A DNA stretch of 64,000 bases from Carallia brachiata (taxonomy: Eukaryota > Streptophyta > Magnoliopsida > Malpighiales > Rhizophoraceae): assembly GCA_021464245.1 (NCBI GenBank), contig JADCRB010000012.1, forward strand, positions 1,531,999-1,595,998. Direction: 5' to 3'. Under the pieces are notes generated by a model. That model searched no databases. It saw only the letters and a program-made list of their open reading frames with translations, and was not told the DNA's origin. Positions 1 through 11,263 of this stretch are shown piece after piece. Position 1 is the stretch's first letter; each line of letters starts with the position of its first letter. The position numbers and the translations under genes were made by a program.

Positions 1-127
1 ATACTAAATGTTATTGTCATTCCAAAAACAAAAAATAATGCACAATTGATACTTTTGGCGTCAATCGGAAATCTCACATTTTCAGGCTAGATAATTCAGG
101 AGTCAAATATTTTGTATTTGTAAATAC

Positions 128-3100
128 CTGCCCTCCAGCTGTCGTCGGGATGACTGAGATAGAAGCAATGTCCACATGTGACTGAGTAGTGATGAATACA
201 TCAACACAGACCTGGACCCAATGCCAAAAAGGAAAGAAGCTTATTCAAATCACAATCACTGCCTGTAATGAAACTTACTCTACCAGATCTTGATTAGGAG
301 TAGCAGGAGTAATTGGATAGCTACCTGATACTCAGCAAATCCAATTGCCATTTCCTTCAGGGTTTTGTCAGCTGGTTGAAGTAATTTATGGGCTTCCTGC
401 AATCCAACAAAGAAGAAATAATCTGATACAGAATCACAAGGCCCTTGTCTTGAAGACTCATAGCTTCTACAGCTCACTATTAAGAGAGGATATAAAAACA
501 CAGTTAACAAACACTTGTACGTGAAATAACTATGAGATCTAGTAATTCACTAACTAACAGGGTACTTTTTCTTTACTCTTATAAATTTGTCTGGGCAAGG
601 TGAAATTTAATCCAGAGCATCACAAATCAGATGTAACACATCATATAGTGAAGGCAATCATCGAAGAGATGCATTCAACAAACATAACAGACTAACAGTT
701 AATTTTGCCAGACACAAGGACAAGAGAAGGAAAGTGAGCCCAAGCAATCTGTTTAGAAAGAAAAATTCCAGTCTTTGAATTCTTCATAGAAACTCTCCCT
801 AAGTTTCTAAAGAGAAGAAAAATGTATATATCTGGCAATTTTTCTTTGAGCTTGGAATTTTTACGTTGCCAAAAATTTGAATAGTATAACTGACATATAT
901 GGAATTAAAAAATGCACTTAAAAAATTTTGGAGGCACCAAAGAAAGGGCATGGAAAAAAAAAAGTCACCATGGTTCATAAAGGAAAATATACAAAAGTAT
1001 GTTTATACTTCACATAGTCAGATATGATAGACAAGCCTAGATTAAGACATCCATGGGCAAGAAAATCTCGCACAGACAACCTCCACAGTATGCACCAATA
1101 AGATAATCTCCACTAGTTCTTGTCTCAAGCATATTGCCAACTCAAGGACATAAACCCGTGTGTCCTTACCTTCTCCCCTGAACGGACATTACTTCTTCTC
1201 TCTGCCTCTCTAGTAGAAAGGGCTCCAATACCAACTGATGGTAAGACTGAAAAATACAAAAAACTTCAGATTGTTTTAGTACATGAAAGAAAAGGGCCAG
1301 GTAGATTGTAATTTCTGTTGGGATAATTAATTAACAAAAAGTCGAAAGTGGTAGAAGACAATGATAAACTTGAGCGCTTAAAAGCATAAAGCAGCAACCT
1401 CCAAAACTAATACATGGTCTACAGCTACATAAAGAAAAAAATATAACCATGATTTGAGCAAAGAGAACAGTAAGTCACCTGACTGAAATACCAGAAGCTT
1501 CCTTCCAGTGCTCTTCATTGCCATGAAAGCTGCCTGCAAAAAAGGTAAAACAGTAAACTCAATATTCAGACATGTCTTTTTCGCATGTAAATATAATACA
1601 TTAATTCAAATGCATGAGTTCTTCAAACATACACTTGAATTACCTAAAGTGGGCAGAGATATACACCATCAGGGAAGATTCCCCATAAAGGAACAAAACA
1701 TGATCTAGCCAAGATTCTTTTTTTTTTTTTTTTTTTAAAAGACCAACAAATACACATTAAATTTTGCTTCATTCTGACTCCAAAAGCCACAATTAGAATG
1801 ACAAGCTTAATCACTCCCACTATGCTGTTTACACATCTGCTGCTATTTTGCTACATGGAAGTTAAAATTTAAGCACTATTAATAAAAAGTAACTTCAAAC
1901 AGAACACCATACCTTAATTGCAGTACCAAAAGCTGATTCAGCTGTCCTACTACTCTGAAACATCCTTGGAATGCTTTCCAGTTGCAGCTCTAAATGTTGA
2001 CGACACTAAATCCGCCCAAAAATGCATCATAAAAACACAGAACCATACAACATAGATACATACAGCACACAACTAACCAAACAACACTAACTCAAACATC
2101 CGTTCACCCATCAAAGAAATTCCAAAGAGGTCTAGATATCTATCCTTGGGAAGTGGAACGATAACATCAGTTTGCAGAGGAGTGTACACATCTTTCAAAT
2201 CAGGAACAATAAGCATTAATGGCTGCAGATGGGAATCAGAGGTCAAAATCAGCCCTAAAACTTGACATATCTTTATCTACTAAGTATGACGTCAAAGAAA
2301 GGTTCCCGATTTTGGTAGGTAGACTTCAAATCAATTTTTGCCTAATAAAAAGTCGGGAAAAACAATTCCACCAGTAGAGTATGTTTGCAGTTCCATCAGA
2401 GCCTATAACAAGATTCCTTCCAAACAGGCTATTGAAAATAGAGAAGATTGTCTCCTAACAGGCTATTTAAAATAGAGACTTCCATGCAATAACCCCAAGA
2501 AAATGCAATATGCAGAAAGTATGCGTTCCATATGAGAATCCATCGGGGAAAAAAATCAACCTGCATTTCCTGAATAATAAATATTAAATAGGTGCCGAAA
2601 TTTTAAAATAAGGCGATCTAACTCTATGTCTACCTGCTGTAATGCACATTTTATATTGTAAAAATATATCGTAGAATCAAAGGTTGCAATCCCACCATTG
2701 TTCTTTGCCCTTCCTGAGAAGATGCATTAATGGAGGTATCAACGGCTAAAATTACCTTGAAATTGACAAAATTTTCCATCGCATAACTGCAACGCAGAAT
2801 ATACCATAAAATTTGGCGAGAATATGCATTTGAGATCTAGCTAAACGCATAGATGCAAGCTAATTAAACTTCGCATAATGGCAATAAAAATGAATCCATC
2901 TTAGTGACATCAAAGATGCAATGCAGGACTCAGGTACATGATTCTGCTATAAGGTCCTGTATATTTGAGACCGAACTCACTGGAAGGTCACCAATAACTT
3001 GATTGATTGAACTGCAAGCTGCGGCAGTTGCACCCGTCCGTATAGCATTTGTGGGTACATCAATAAGGAAGAAATACACAGCTGGCATTGGATCACGCAC

Positions 3101-4654
3101 CTGGAACAAGATAAAGGGCAAACAATGACACATCAAGTGAACCAGAGAACACACTAACAAGAAAATTAATAGAATACAGAAGAAAATTGAAAACAAAGTT
3201 AGAAAAAATTCGTTTTGTAAAACAGCAACTAACAAACCATATATTCTTTTGTAGCTACAAATTCAGCTGTTCCCCTGCGCAGCGCAGGCCTTTCAGCTAC
3301 ATCTCTGCATCTAACATCTGGACCTAGATTGCAGTGGTAATGACGCTGAGTCTCATCAGTAAATCCTGCCAAGATTTGCCAAATACTATGAAGTTGCCAC
3401 CTTACAATAAGATTCAGCATGACCAAATTGGCAAGCATTAAAGGGAATAAACTGCAAATTGAATATCTCATAAAGCATTATTTTGTATAGAAACTACAAC
3501 TGATTTCTCCAAAGATTTTACAACTCGAGTAAGGACTAACAACAACAGCTGACTTTAGCCACCATTGCACTGCTCACAAAGGCCAGAGCATAAATGCTGA
3601 ATCATTTTGCAAATTCTACAAACATTTACTTATTAATACACAAACTCCAAGTAATTTCCCCAATAGACAAACAACTTGAGCAAAGGATTGAAGGGTAGCT
3701 CCAACTTTTAGCTCCACCACAGTTTCACTGATGCGTAAACTTCAACTAATCTCTGGCAAGGACTCACCGTAGCTTATCAGACAGAAACAAACTAACAATT
3801 GCTTCAAAGCAATAGATAATTAAGTATACAGAACTGCTAAAAAGAATTTTCTGACAAGAATAAAATCAGAATGTAAGCACATCCTATTTATCAACCTCGT
3901 TATTTCTCTTTTTGCCCAGGGGAGAAGAGGCTTAAGGCAAGGGGTTGAGAAGCAGTGAACTGCATCTAAATCCAACATCATCTTTGCAGTATTACAACAT
4001 CCAGAAACCCACACAATAAAAGCAGAAAACTGCATAAAAAATACAACTAGATAGCGCATACTCACCACAAAAATTACAAATGATCCGCCTTCCCTGGTCA
4101 ATGAACTTCATCAGTGGATTTATGTAGCCTTTACAACGAGAACAGCTAACTGGGCCACTTTCTCCATAGTCCACAACCTATAAATGTAGAAAATTTCACA
4201 GATGCAAATATAAATGGAGTTGTCTATTTGATCAAAATTAGATGGACAGAGTTAAACACCCAAGAATTCAACTCCATGAGATAGAAATTTAATTTGAGTT
4301 GAGAGACATGAAAGACCAATCAATCCAAATATTAGTGATAAAGTAACAGAAAAAAAAAAAAGATTGAAAAAAATAGGCATCAAGTAGAATTGTAGACATC
4401 AAAATCCTGGTACAACTAAAAAAAAGTTTGAAAAAAAAGTACTTTATCTTTTTTTGGAATTTTTATATATTTTCTTATCTTTTGGGGTTGGTTGAGAGAA
4501 GGGAGAAAGTATGGCATACTAGAGAGGGATTACGAAGAAAGCACTGGTGGATAACCTGGATGGGCTCCTCCGATGGATGAGGAAGGGCCAAAGGTTGGAC
4601 CAGCAGAGCCAACGGCATGGCCGAAGTTGTCAAAAGATCAACAGTGCATGGAAT
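128..4654 (-). pseudogene. Sec24-like COPII coat subunit, copy 1 (partial, decayed)
   Basis: Exons run, minus strand: 4654-4556, 4177-4066, 3365-3238, 3100-2981, 2713-2634, 2222-2145, 2005-1913, 1533-1479, 1246-1170, 396-325, 211-128, then off the window. They encode the family segment IPCTVDLLTTSAM, the Sec23/Sec24 zinc finger (CSRCKGYINP, ICNFCG) and the trunk up to VCVDVFITTQ. Sec24 selects cargo for COPII vesicles at the ER; the closest plant group I recognise is the Sec24C/CEF type. Exons before IPCTVDLL are absent, and that exon lies 38 bp after the protease stop codon. Exon 2713-2634 is 80 nt where copy 2 has 81, a one-base deletion that shifts the frame. The donor after 2145 is GA where copy 2 has GT. 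I infer a pseudogene; identity is firm. Confidence 0.9.
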
Positions 4655-4691
4655 CTGAAAATTTGAAACAGAGAAAGCATAATCAAGTATG

Positions 4692-5939
4692 TTAAACTGC
4701 AACTTCAAATGTTTGGCCTACATCACTATACTCCTTATGTTCATCTGTTAGAACCTCTTGCAACCTCTCTGTCTCCGCTTGCTTCTCCCTGTTCATATCA
4801 CCATCACTACCTCCGCCTCCGCTTGCTTCTCCCTGTTCGTGTCTGTACCCAGGTTCGCTTCCGCCTGCGCTTTCATATCGGTGTCCGTCCCCAGATGCAC
4901 TTTGGTCTGCCCCTTCCTGTCCACCTCCTTCAAGTCCGCCACCGCCTTCCACCTCCTGTTCTTCAGGTATGTCTCCGCCAGCCCCTTCTGCAATAAATTC
5001 AACAAAAATTAAATATTAAATATACAAAAGCGCTAACCCACATCTATAGAATAGAACACTTACCCATGTTAATTATGGGCACAAAGATGTCCCATAATGC
5101 TGGGAATGTAATAAACGAAAATCCATCCCATCCATATTCTGTGCCGTAGCTGTCTAAGAACTTACAATACCGGTTTCCGTTTGGCTGTATTCCGTGTGAT
5201 GTGATCATTACAGAATGAGCTAGATCAACACCTTCACTCTTTAGTGGTCGACCTTGGCACCTTGTTATCAGCCTACGTCCATTGGGGCATTGACCATTAT
5301 ATACTTTATATATTCCAACCACAGGACCATTGTTTTGCAGTTCCTTAATCACATCTTCCGACAGATTTGGATGGATTTGTTCATAATCTTTGAGGCAATT
5401 GCACCTTTCCCATCCCTGCCAACCAAAATCAAAACATAGTATTAATGTAATTATTATTACTTTTGTAAGCAGTATATATCAAATAAACTATCATATACCG
5501 GATCAACATGATCTAAACCCACGAGGGTGCCTGTGTAAGGAAAATCTTCTGCAAACACGAGACCACCATGTTCTATTATAACGTCTGCCAATTCCTTGTG
5601 TTTAGGGCGACTACCACGCACATAGGGCAACAACTCCAATGCATGCTGAACGGATAGGTGACGTCCTCCGAGTAGGCCAGGATTAAAAAGCTGCAAGCGG
5701 GCTTCAATGGTGGTAACAAGAGAAATGAATGCGCAAGTAGCTACAAGATAAACATGATACTGTTATGACCACATGCAGTTCAATAATATAACTTAAAAAC
5801 ATATTGTTAGGGAGTTACTTTGCGTTCCTTCATCCATGGGTTCCAAATTGAGATGAGTTTGCCAGGTAAAAACCTCAATGAATTGGCTTTCGGGTTCAAC
5901 TTCTTGTTGTCTTCCTCTTCTTCTCCTTCGTCTAGCCAT
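4692..5939 (-). CDS. Papain-like (C1A) protease-related protein, copy 1
   Basis: Four exons, 5939-5819, 5740-5499, 5415-5064 and 4987-4692, join in frame to give 336 aa. The ATG precedes an Arg-rich stretch (MARRRRRRGR). TCAFISLVTTIE aligns with the papain CWAFS helix and places Cys43; AHSVMITSHG supplies His188; FLDSYGTEYGWDGF aligns with the papain NSWG block, with Asp209 where papain has Asn. EGTQTTC aligns with QGSCGSC, so the oxyanion Gln is Glu37, and the Trp after Cys is Ala. There is no signal peptide and no inhibitory prodomain, which is unusual for C1A enzymes. The last exon encodes a Gly/Glu-rich hydrophilic tail ending EVAV. Copy 2 preserves the exon structure. It may be a pseudo-enzyme or a protease of altered activity; no transcript evidence is available here. 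Confidence 0.75.
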
Positions 5940-6007
5940 CACTCTGTGCATAAGTTTACAGTTATTTATTATTAAAATAATTTACACTAAAACAAAATGC
6001 AAGGAAT

Positions 6008-6209
6008 CACAGATCAAATAAACTGTCTAAAATACAATTTTGGAGAACATTTATTGAACTTTTGAGGGGATAAGTACTTGAATGAAAGCAAAATGCATTT
6101 GAATAATAAAATGCAATAGAGCACAGATCAAATGAACCCTTTAAAATGCAATTTCGGAGAACATCCTTTGAACATTTAAGGGGATAAGTACTTAAATGGA
6201 AGCAAAATG
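6008..6209. repeat. Tandem duplication, about 113-bp period
   Basis: Two adjacent degenerate copies share CACAGATCAAAT, GGAGAACAT and GGGGATAAGTACTT. The first spans about 6,008-6,096 and the second about 6,121-6,209. Nothing equivalent is seen in the right arm. Confidence 0.75.
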
Positions 6210-6247
6210 TTTTGCTTACTCTAAGATGCAATTTTGTTCTCTTGAAA

Positions 6248-6865
6248 CAAACAAATTTTGCTTCCAGCGCACAGGAGGATAATCTGTTTTACCCCAGAAA
6301 ATGGGTTTAGAGCTAGGAGAGAGAGCCTTTTATCAGTGTCGAAGAGATAAATTTGTCCATCTCAGACCACCAAAAAAAAGTATAGGAGAGAGATATTTTT
6401 TTCACGTCAAACAAAATTTAGCTGATTCATATAGTGACCGTGATTGAATAGAGGAGCAGGAAGAAAAGAGGCTTACAGGAAAAAAGGCTGGCGACTCCTA
6501 TATCGGTTGATGTTGTGGTTTCTTTTACAAGGTGAGATGATTGAAACCAGCAGCTTTTTTATGGTGGATTTTTGGTGTTTCTTTCTTTCTTTCTTTTTTT
6601 TTCTCGTTAGTTCAATATTTCCGATTCATGAAGCATATGTTTTCAAAACACAGGTTAAAATCTCTCGCAGTGCGTTCCCCGTAAACAAACACATTTTCCT
6701 TCCGGCCCCCGGAAGGATATTTGTTTTGCCCCCAGAAAATGGGTTTAGAGCTACGAGAGAGAGGCTCTCATCAATCCCGAGGAGAGAAATTTGTCCGCAA
6801 CAGACAAAAACAAAAAAAACAGTCAGAGAGAATATTTTTTTCCCGCCCCAAAAATTTTAGCCGAG
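6248..6865. repeat. Direct repeat pair, about 175 bp each
   Basis: Segments 6,248-6,425 and about 6,685-6,865 are direct copies. Both contain CCAGAAAATGGGTTTAGAGC, a GAGAGAG tract, GAAATTTGTCC or a close variant, and an AGAGAGATATTTTTTTC-like end. The intervening 260 bp is T-rich. Its origin is unknown; the pair could be the remains of one transposon with duplicated ends. Confidence 0.7.
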
Positions 6866-7250
6866 AGTTTCCTTATATAGTTTGAGAAAATAAAAAATAT
6901 AGTTTTTTTTATAATCATATTTATAAAACTTGTAATGAAAAAATTATTATTTTTTTATATTTTATTATTATTATTACATAAATTACAATAATTATTATGT
7001 TGCATATCATTATTAGTGCATAATTTATTGGGACATTAACATTTATTTGCGTAGGTGATAATGAGACATTCGACGGGGAAACAACCTGACTGATGCACAA
7101 ACTATTTTCTACGGTAATGACCTATGTTGACTTTTTTTTTTTAAGTTAACAACTTAAATTTGTTAAAATTAAAAGTTATTAAATAGAAAAAAGAAAAAAT
7201 CAAAAATTTTTATATATACCTTCTTTATCGGAGTGCCTCCTCAACACCCC

Positions 7251-10138
7251 ATTTTGTTTGATTTTGATTGAGTGGGTTCCTTGGGACTTGGAAGAGAAAG
7301 AAGAGGGTAACGTTTACTTACTTGTCAGTTGATACAAAATTTGTTTTTCTTTTACATTTTTTTGTCCCAACATTGCCCCTATCCCAACATTGCCCCTAGA
7401 AAAAACAAAATAGACAAATCGCTGATATTCTGTTTCACCATTTGCAATTTGAAAAAAAAAAAAGAAAGAAACAACAAAAACAACCATAACTAATTATGTT
7501 GGATTCTAGACACATTGTATAAGTTAACAATCACATAATTAGATGAAAGTCTCTTGCTAAATTAGGAAAGGAACTATCAAATTTCTATTGAGAATAAATT
7601 GCCCAAATTTCGCATCACTTGTCACAATTCTCATTTTTCAGATCTCTTGTTTCGACTCTCATTTACATGGTAATACAATCAATTCAAAAGTGATGCAAAA
7701 TGATGTATCAAATGGCCCGAAAATTATTTTTATTTTTTTGGTTTTAAGGAGGGTTAAACCCATATTAGAGAAAAGGACATGGGTGCATCGAACTCCTAAT
7801 TACACCTTTAATCAATAAGACCAATAACCACTTAACTTAATACTAAAGCTAGACAGCTCGATAGGCCAATGCTATGGGATTGCTCCATGTAATTTAATCA
7901 AGCAATCTAATTGGCAATAATTTTGCACGATGCATGTTGTATAATTATTCTTTCCAATTGACTCTCAACAAAGGACAGACAAAAGCAAACGACACTTTCA
8001 CTACTGTTAACGACTTGCAGTACTGGGCAAATCAATTAATTTTTAATTAAAAAATTAATAAATAACCATTTTCTATCAAGTTGATGTTTTTGTTTTATCG
8101 TTTTGTAAATATCACGTACAAAATATGTATCATTAATGCATCAAGCATGCATGTATAAACTCAAAACAAAACTATATACAAACCAAACTAATAGTTATTG
8201 AATTCGGTAGGGTCTCAATTATTCAAACCAAAAAACTCCAAGATTCGAGTATAAAATCCATCCAAACTGAATTACAATAAGTCAGGTGACCAAATTTATG
8301 CAATTATTTTCTAAAAAAAAAAATTGATGCCAATTAAATTGAGTATGATAATTATAATTAATCAATCATTTTATATGCCCTTGTATGTAATGTGACGTGG
8401 GCTCCTTTTGTTTGGCCCTATGTACATGAGTTTTATGTTTAATCTAATGAATTGTCTATTTGATAAAAAAAAAAAATCAATCATTTTATAAATTATCGAG
8501 TTTTTTATATTTGTGTTGTGTCCAGATGGAGGCAGAGGGGAGGGTAGTCAGAACTAGAGAATTTTTGTTGATCAAATCCGTACAAAAAGAATATATATAT
8601 TTTTTATTAAAAAAAATATTTTATAAATATAATAATTATCAAATCCTTACACTGAAATTAGTGTTTTAATCGTTAATATTCTCATTTAATTTATTTTGTA
8701 AAAAAAACCTCAATATTAAAATATCATTAAACTTAAAACAGATTTTTTTTAAATTTAATTACGGTGTAGTTATTTCGAAATTTTTTTTTATATCTGTTTT
8801 TTTAAGCTGGTTTAATAAAATATAACTGGTTGCAGAGTTTTAAAGTGCGACACAATTTTCCTTCTTTTTCTGACTATTGATTTTGTGCCTGCTCCTCTTT
8901 TAGTTAAAATTAGCAAAATGACAAATGGCAGGCCAAGCCAATTGCATGAAGGACCCACCTCATTTATGAAACTGGACTGTAGTACTAAGCTATCCAAAAT
9001 GTCACTATCAAAAAAATATCCTGGCTGACCCTACTATTATCTTCCATTGGTATAATTAATTAATAATGGATTGCAGAATATTTGAGGAATGTCTTAATCC
9101 ACACAACAATTATATCTCTCCCATTAAATGTCAAATTGAAAACATGTTAAAGATGTTCAAATCCTAAATAAAAAAAAATTCATCAAAAGTTTTTAAATAT
9201 TAGGAGACATGGTCCAAAGAACTATAGAGGAGACAAGTCAATTTATCATAATAATTTCATATCGCTCAATCATTATACTACATTGGAAAACGCTAGAAAC
9301 TCACTTTTCCATGCACACACTTTGTCTGCACAAATGTTCCGTTGTCATTTTTAGCGGCAAGAGTTGGGTCCATGTCAGTCTGCATTTATTCTTGCTAAAA
9401 GACAAAAGAATAGAATACAGAAAATGGGTTTTGTCCCGCCATGTCCATCTTCATTTAATGTGCATTTATATTTACCATTAAACCGCGGCAATAGTATGTG
9501 CATATTGCTCTAAAGAAATACGTACACCACAGTTTAAGAATTTTGTTTGTACTGTAAAGTTATAGGTTTGAATTTGTGACAAAGGTTGGTGACTGTTATA
9601 AGTTAATATAGAATTTATTTTTTTATAAATTTGATATAAACATCTAATATCCTGTGTAGTTTGATCGACATAATTTTCATGACAAAATTGTGAAGTAAAA
9701 TTCTTACTTTTGTATTTTAACCCCGAAAAAAATGAAATATTTGGAAACTCATTTAAGAGGCTTTTACCGTTCAAAAGCCTCTCTCATTTAAGAGGCTCTT
9801 GAACGATAAAGTAACAAAAAACATTCTTTAGGTAAATAAATGTTGATCATTAATAAAGTTCAATTATACCATATGCAGCATTGCCTATATTAAATCAAGA
9901 TGTCCATCAATAGCTTGAGTTCAATCCATGTCACAAACGATGTAGGCCTACATAAGACTTTAAATTTTAATATTGTCTGGTCAAAAAAGAAAGACTTTAT
10001 TTATTGCAAAGGAATTCATATTTATTTAATCATAAAAGAACTTTTTTTTTTTTTTGGCCAGAATCATAAAAGAACTTCAGATTACATAATGTGGTAATTT
10101 TTATAATCCTTCTCGATCCAGCCTCTAATCACCGAAAT
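7251..10138. other. AT-rich spacer, no gene seen
   Basis: The interval is non-coding, with many A/T homopolymers, and matches about 39,550-42,470 in the right arm. Open frames are short and rich in Phe, Ile and Lys codons as expected by chance. The only structured item recognised is the LINE end at 8,376-8,475. Confidence 0.7.
8361..8490 (+). mobile_element. 5'-truncated LINE 3' end with target-site duplication
   Basis: A 15-bp direct repeat, ATCAATCATTTTATA, lies at 8,361-8,375 and 8,476-8,490. The 100 bp between ends in TTTGAT followed by an A run, as plant L1-type LINE 3' ends do. At the equivalent place in the right arm (about 40,040) a single, slightly different target copy is seen and the insert is absent, so the insertion post-dates the duplication. 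No reverse-transcriptase sequence is included. Confidence 0.8.
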
Positions 10139-10569
10139 GGCTAAAAAGCGTGGCCGTGTTGTGCAAAGAGATGACAAAAAGGGAAAATGAGTTGTTATGG
10201 TACACCAAAGAAAGAAACTGACAGATTATGCGGCTGGCATGTCCGATATCAGGCATATACGCCGTATAGGTTAGCTGCTGCAGGTGCAGATGGGGATCAG
10301 CTAAAGGTGTGGTGGCGCAGGAGTGGCCACAATAGCAACGTAACTACAACACTCTCCCACCACCAAGCCCTACATTTGGTACATACATATAAAATATTAA
10401 AAACAAGAAAAAAAATACATAAAGGCACAAAAATAACTATAAAATTAGCATATAAAAATTTAAATTATTTAATTATAAAAGGCATATCAAATTTAAAAAA
10501 TATTATTGAATTAACTTGTATGACGCAAATTTCGTGTTCACACAATTTAAGACCTAAAAACAATCTATA
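10139..10569 (+). other. GC-richer island with a short conserved frame
   Basis: A block near 10,190-10,380 is markedly richer in G+C than its surroundings and recurs at about 42,510-42,690 and 44,240-44,420. In one frame it reads WHVRYQAYTPYRLAAA here and WHIRYQGYTPYSLAAA at 42,524. The two versions differ by two 6-nt indels that keep the frame. The third copy has an in-frame stop (TGG TGA). A tiny upstream frame starting MAK at 10,138 overlaps the start. I do not recognise the peptide. It could be a fragment of an unknown gene or GC-rich non-coding sequence. Confidence 0.3.
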
Positions 10570-10892
10570 AATGGAATATAATATGATAAATATATCATTT
10601 TGTGCAACTTTTCCACGCAATCTCAACGAGATTGTAAATTGATGAGCCCCACAACTAATTTTAAAACAAATTTTTTTAAAAAATTAAGTAACAATATTTA
10701 TATAATAGTGAAAAAAATAATAAAATAAAATATTATATTAAATAATTAATTTTTTTTAAAATATAAATAAATTATTAATTACTGTTAATATAATCATTTA
10801 ATTATTACTTGAGATTAAATTGGAGTCAAACTTTTTTTTAACGCAACTATTCAATTGTTCTGGTCCTGTTGCAGGCCTCGATGGTTGCCTCT

Positions 10893-11263
10893 TGCATGCA
10901 AAAGGCAAAGTTTGGACTTTACAGGCTGATAATATGGGACAATGTTTGCACGTGAAAGAAAATAATAATAGGACAAAAAACAATATTAATAAAATAATAT
11001 ATTACATTAAATAATTAATTTTTTTAAAAAAATTATAAATAACTTATTAATTGTTGTTAATATAATCATTTAATTATTACTTGAGATTAAATTACAGTCA
11101 AACTGTTTTTTTCACCCAACTATTCAATTGTTCTGGTCCTGTTTCAGGCCCCGATGGTTGCATGCGATCAGTACCTACAAAAAGTTGAAACTTTTGCCTT
11201 CTACGTGCAAACATTGTCGCATATCATCAGTCTGTACTGTCCAAACTTTGCCTTTTGTATGCA
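10893..11263. repeat. Inverted repeat, arms of about 60 bp
   Basis: The segment 10,893-10,953 (GCAAAAGGCAAAGTTTGGAC inside) is the reverse complement of about 11,203-11,263 with few mismatches. The loop is about 250 bp. Each arm follows the same leader, TTGTTCTGGTCCTGTT, so the region is a local tandem duplication in which one unit's tail was inverted. The right arm keeps only the non-inverted form in each unit. Confidence 0.7.

Larger units (their letters stand above)
5940..7250. other. Upstream region of protease copy 1, left arm only
   Basis: This interval has no counterpart upstream of protease copy 2, where the sequence jumps from the start codon region (39,541) almost directly to the shared AGAGAAAGAAGAGGG motif. 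It holds two local duplications, listed separately, and A/T runs. Open frames here, including one of 138 codons on the plus strand at 6,444-6,860, look like chance: they cross the repeats and show no recognisable domain. The protease promoter must lie here if copy 1 is expressed. Confidence 0.6.

Noticed and set aside
4709..5012. Pro/Leu/Arg-rich plus-strand frames over the protease tail
   Set aside because: They are antisense readings of the Gly/Glu-rich fourth exon; the minus-strand exon explains the open frame.
6444..6860. 138-codon plus-strand open frame upstream of protease copy 1
   Set aside because: It spans T-runs and one unit of a direct repeat, shows no domain, and has no counterpart in the right arm.
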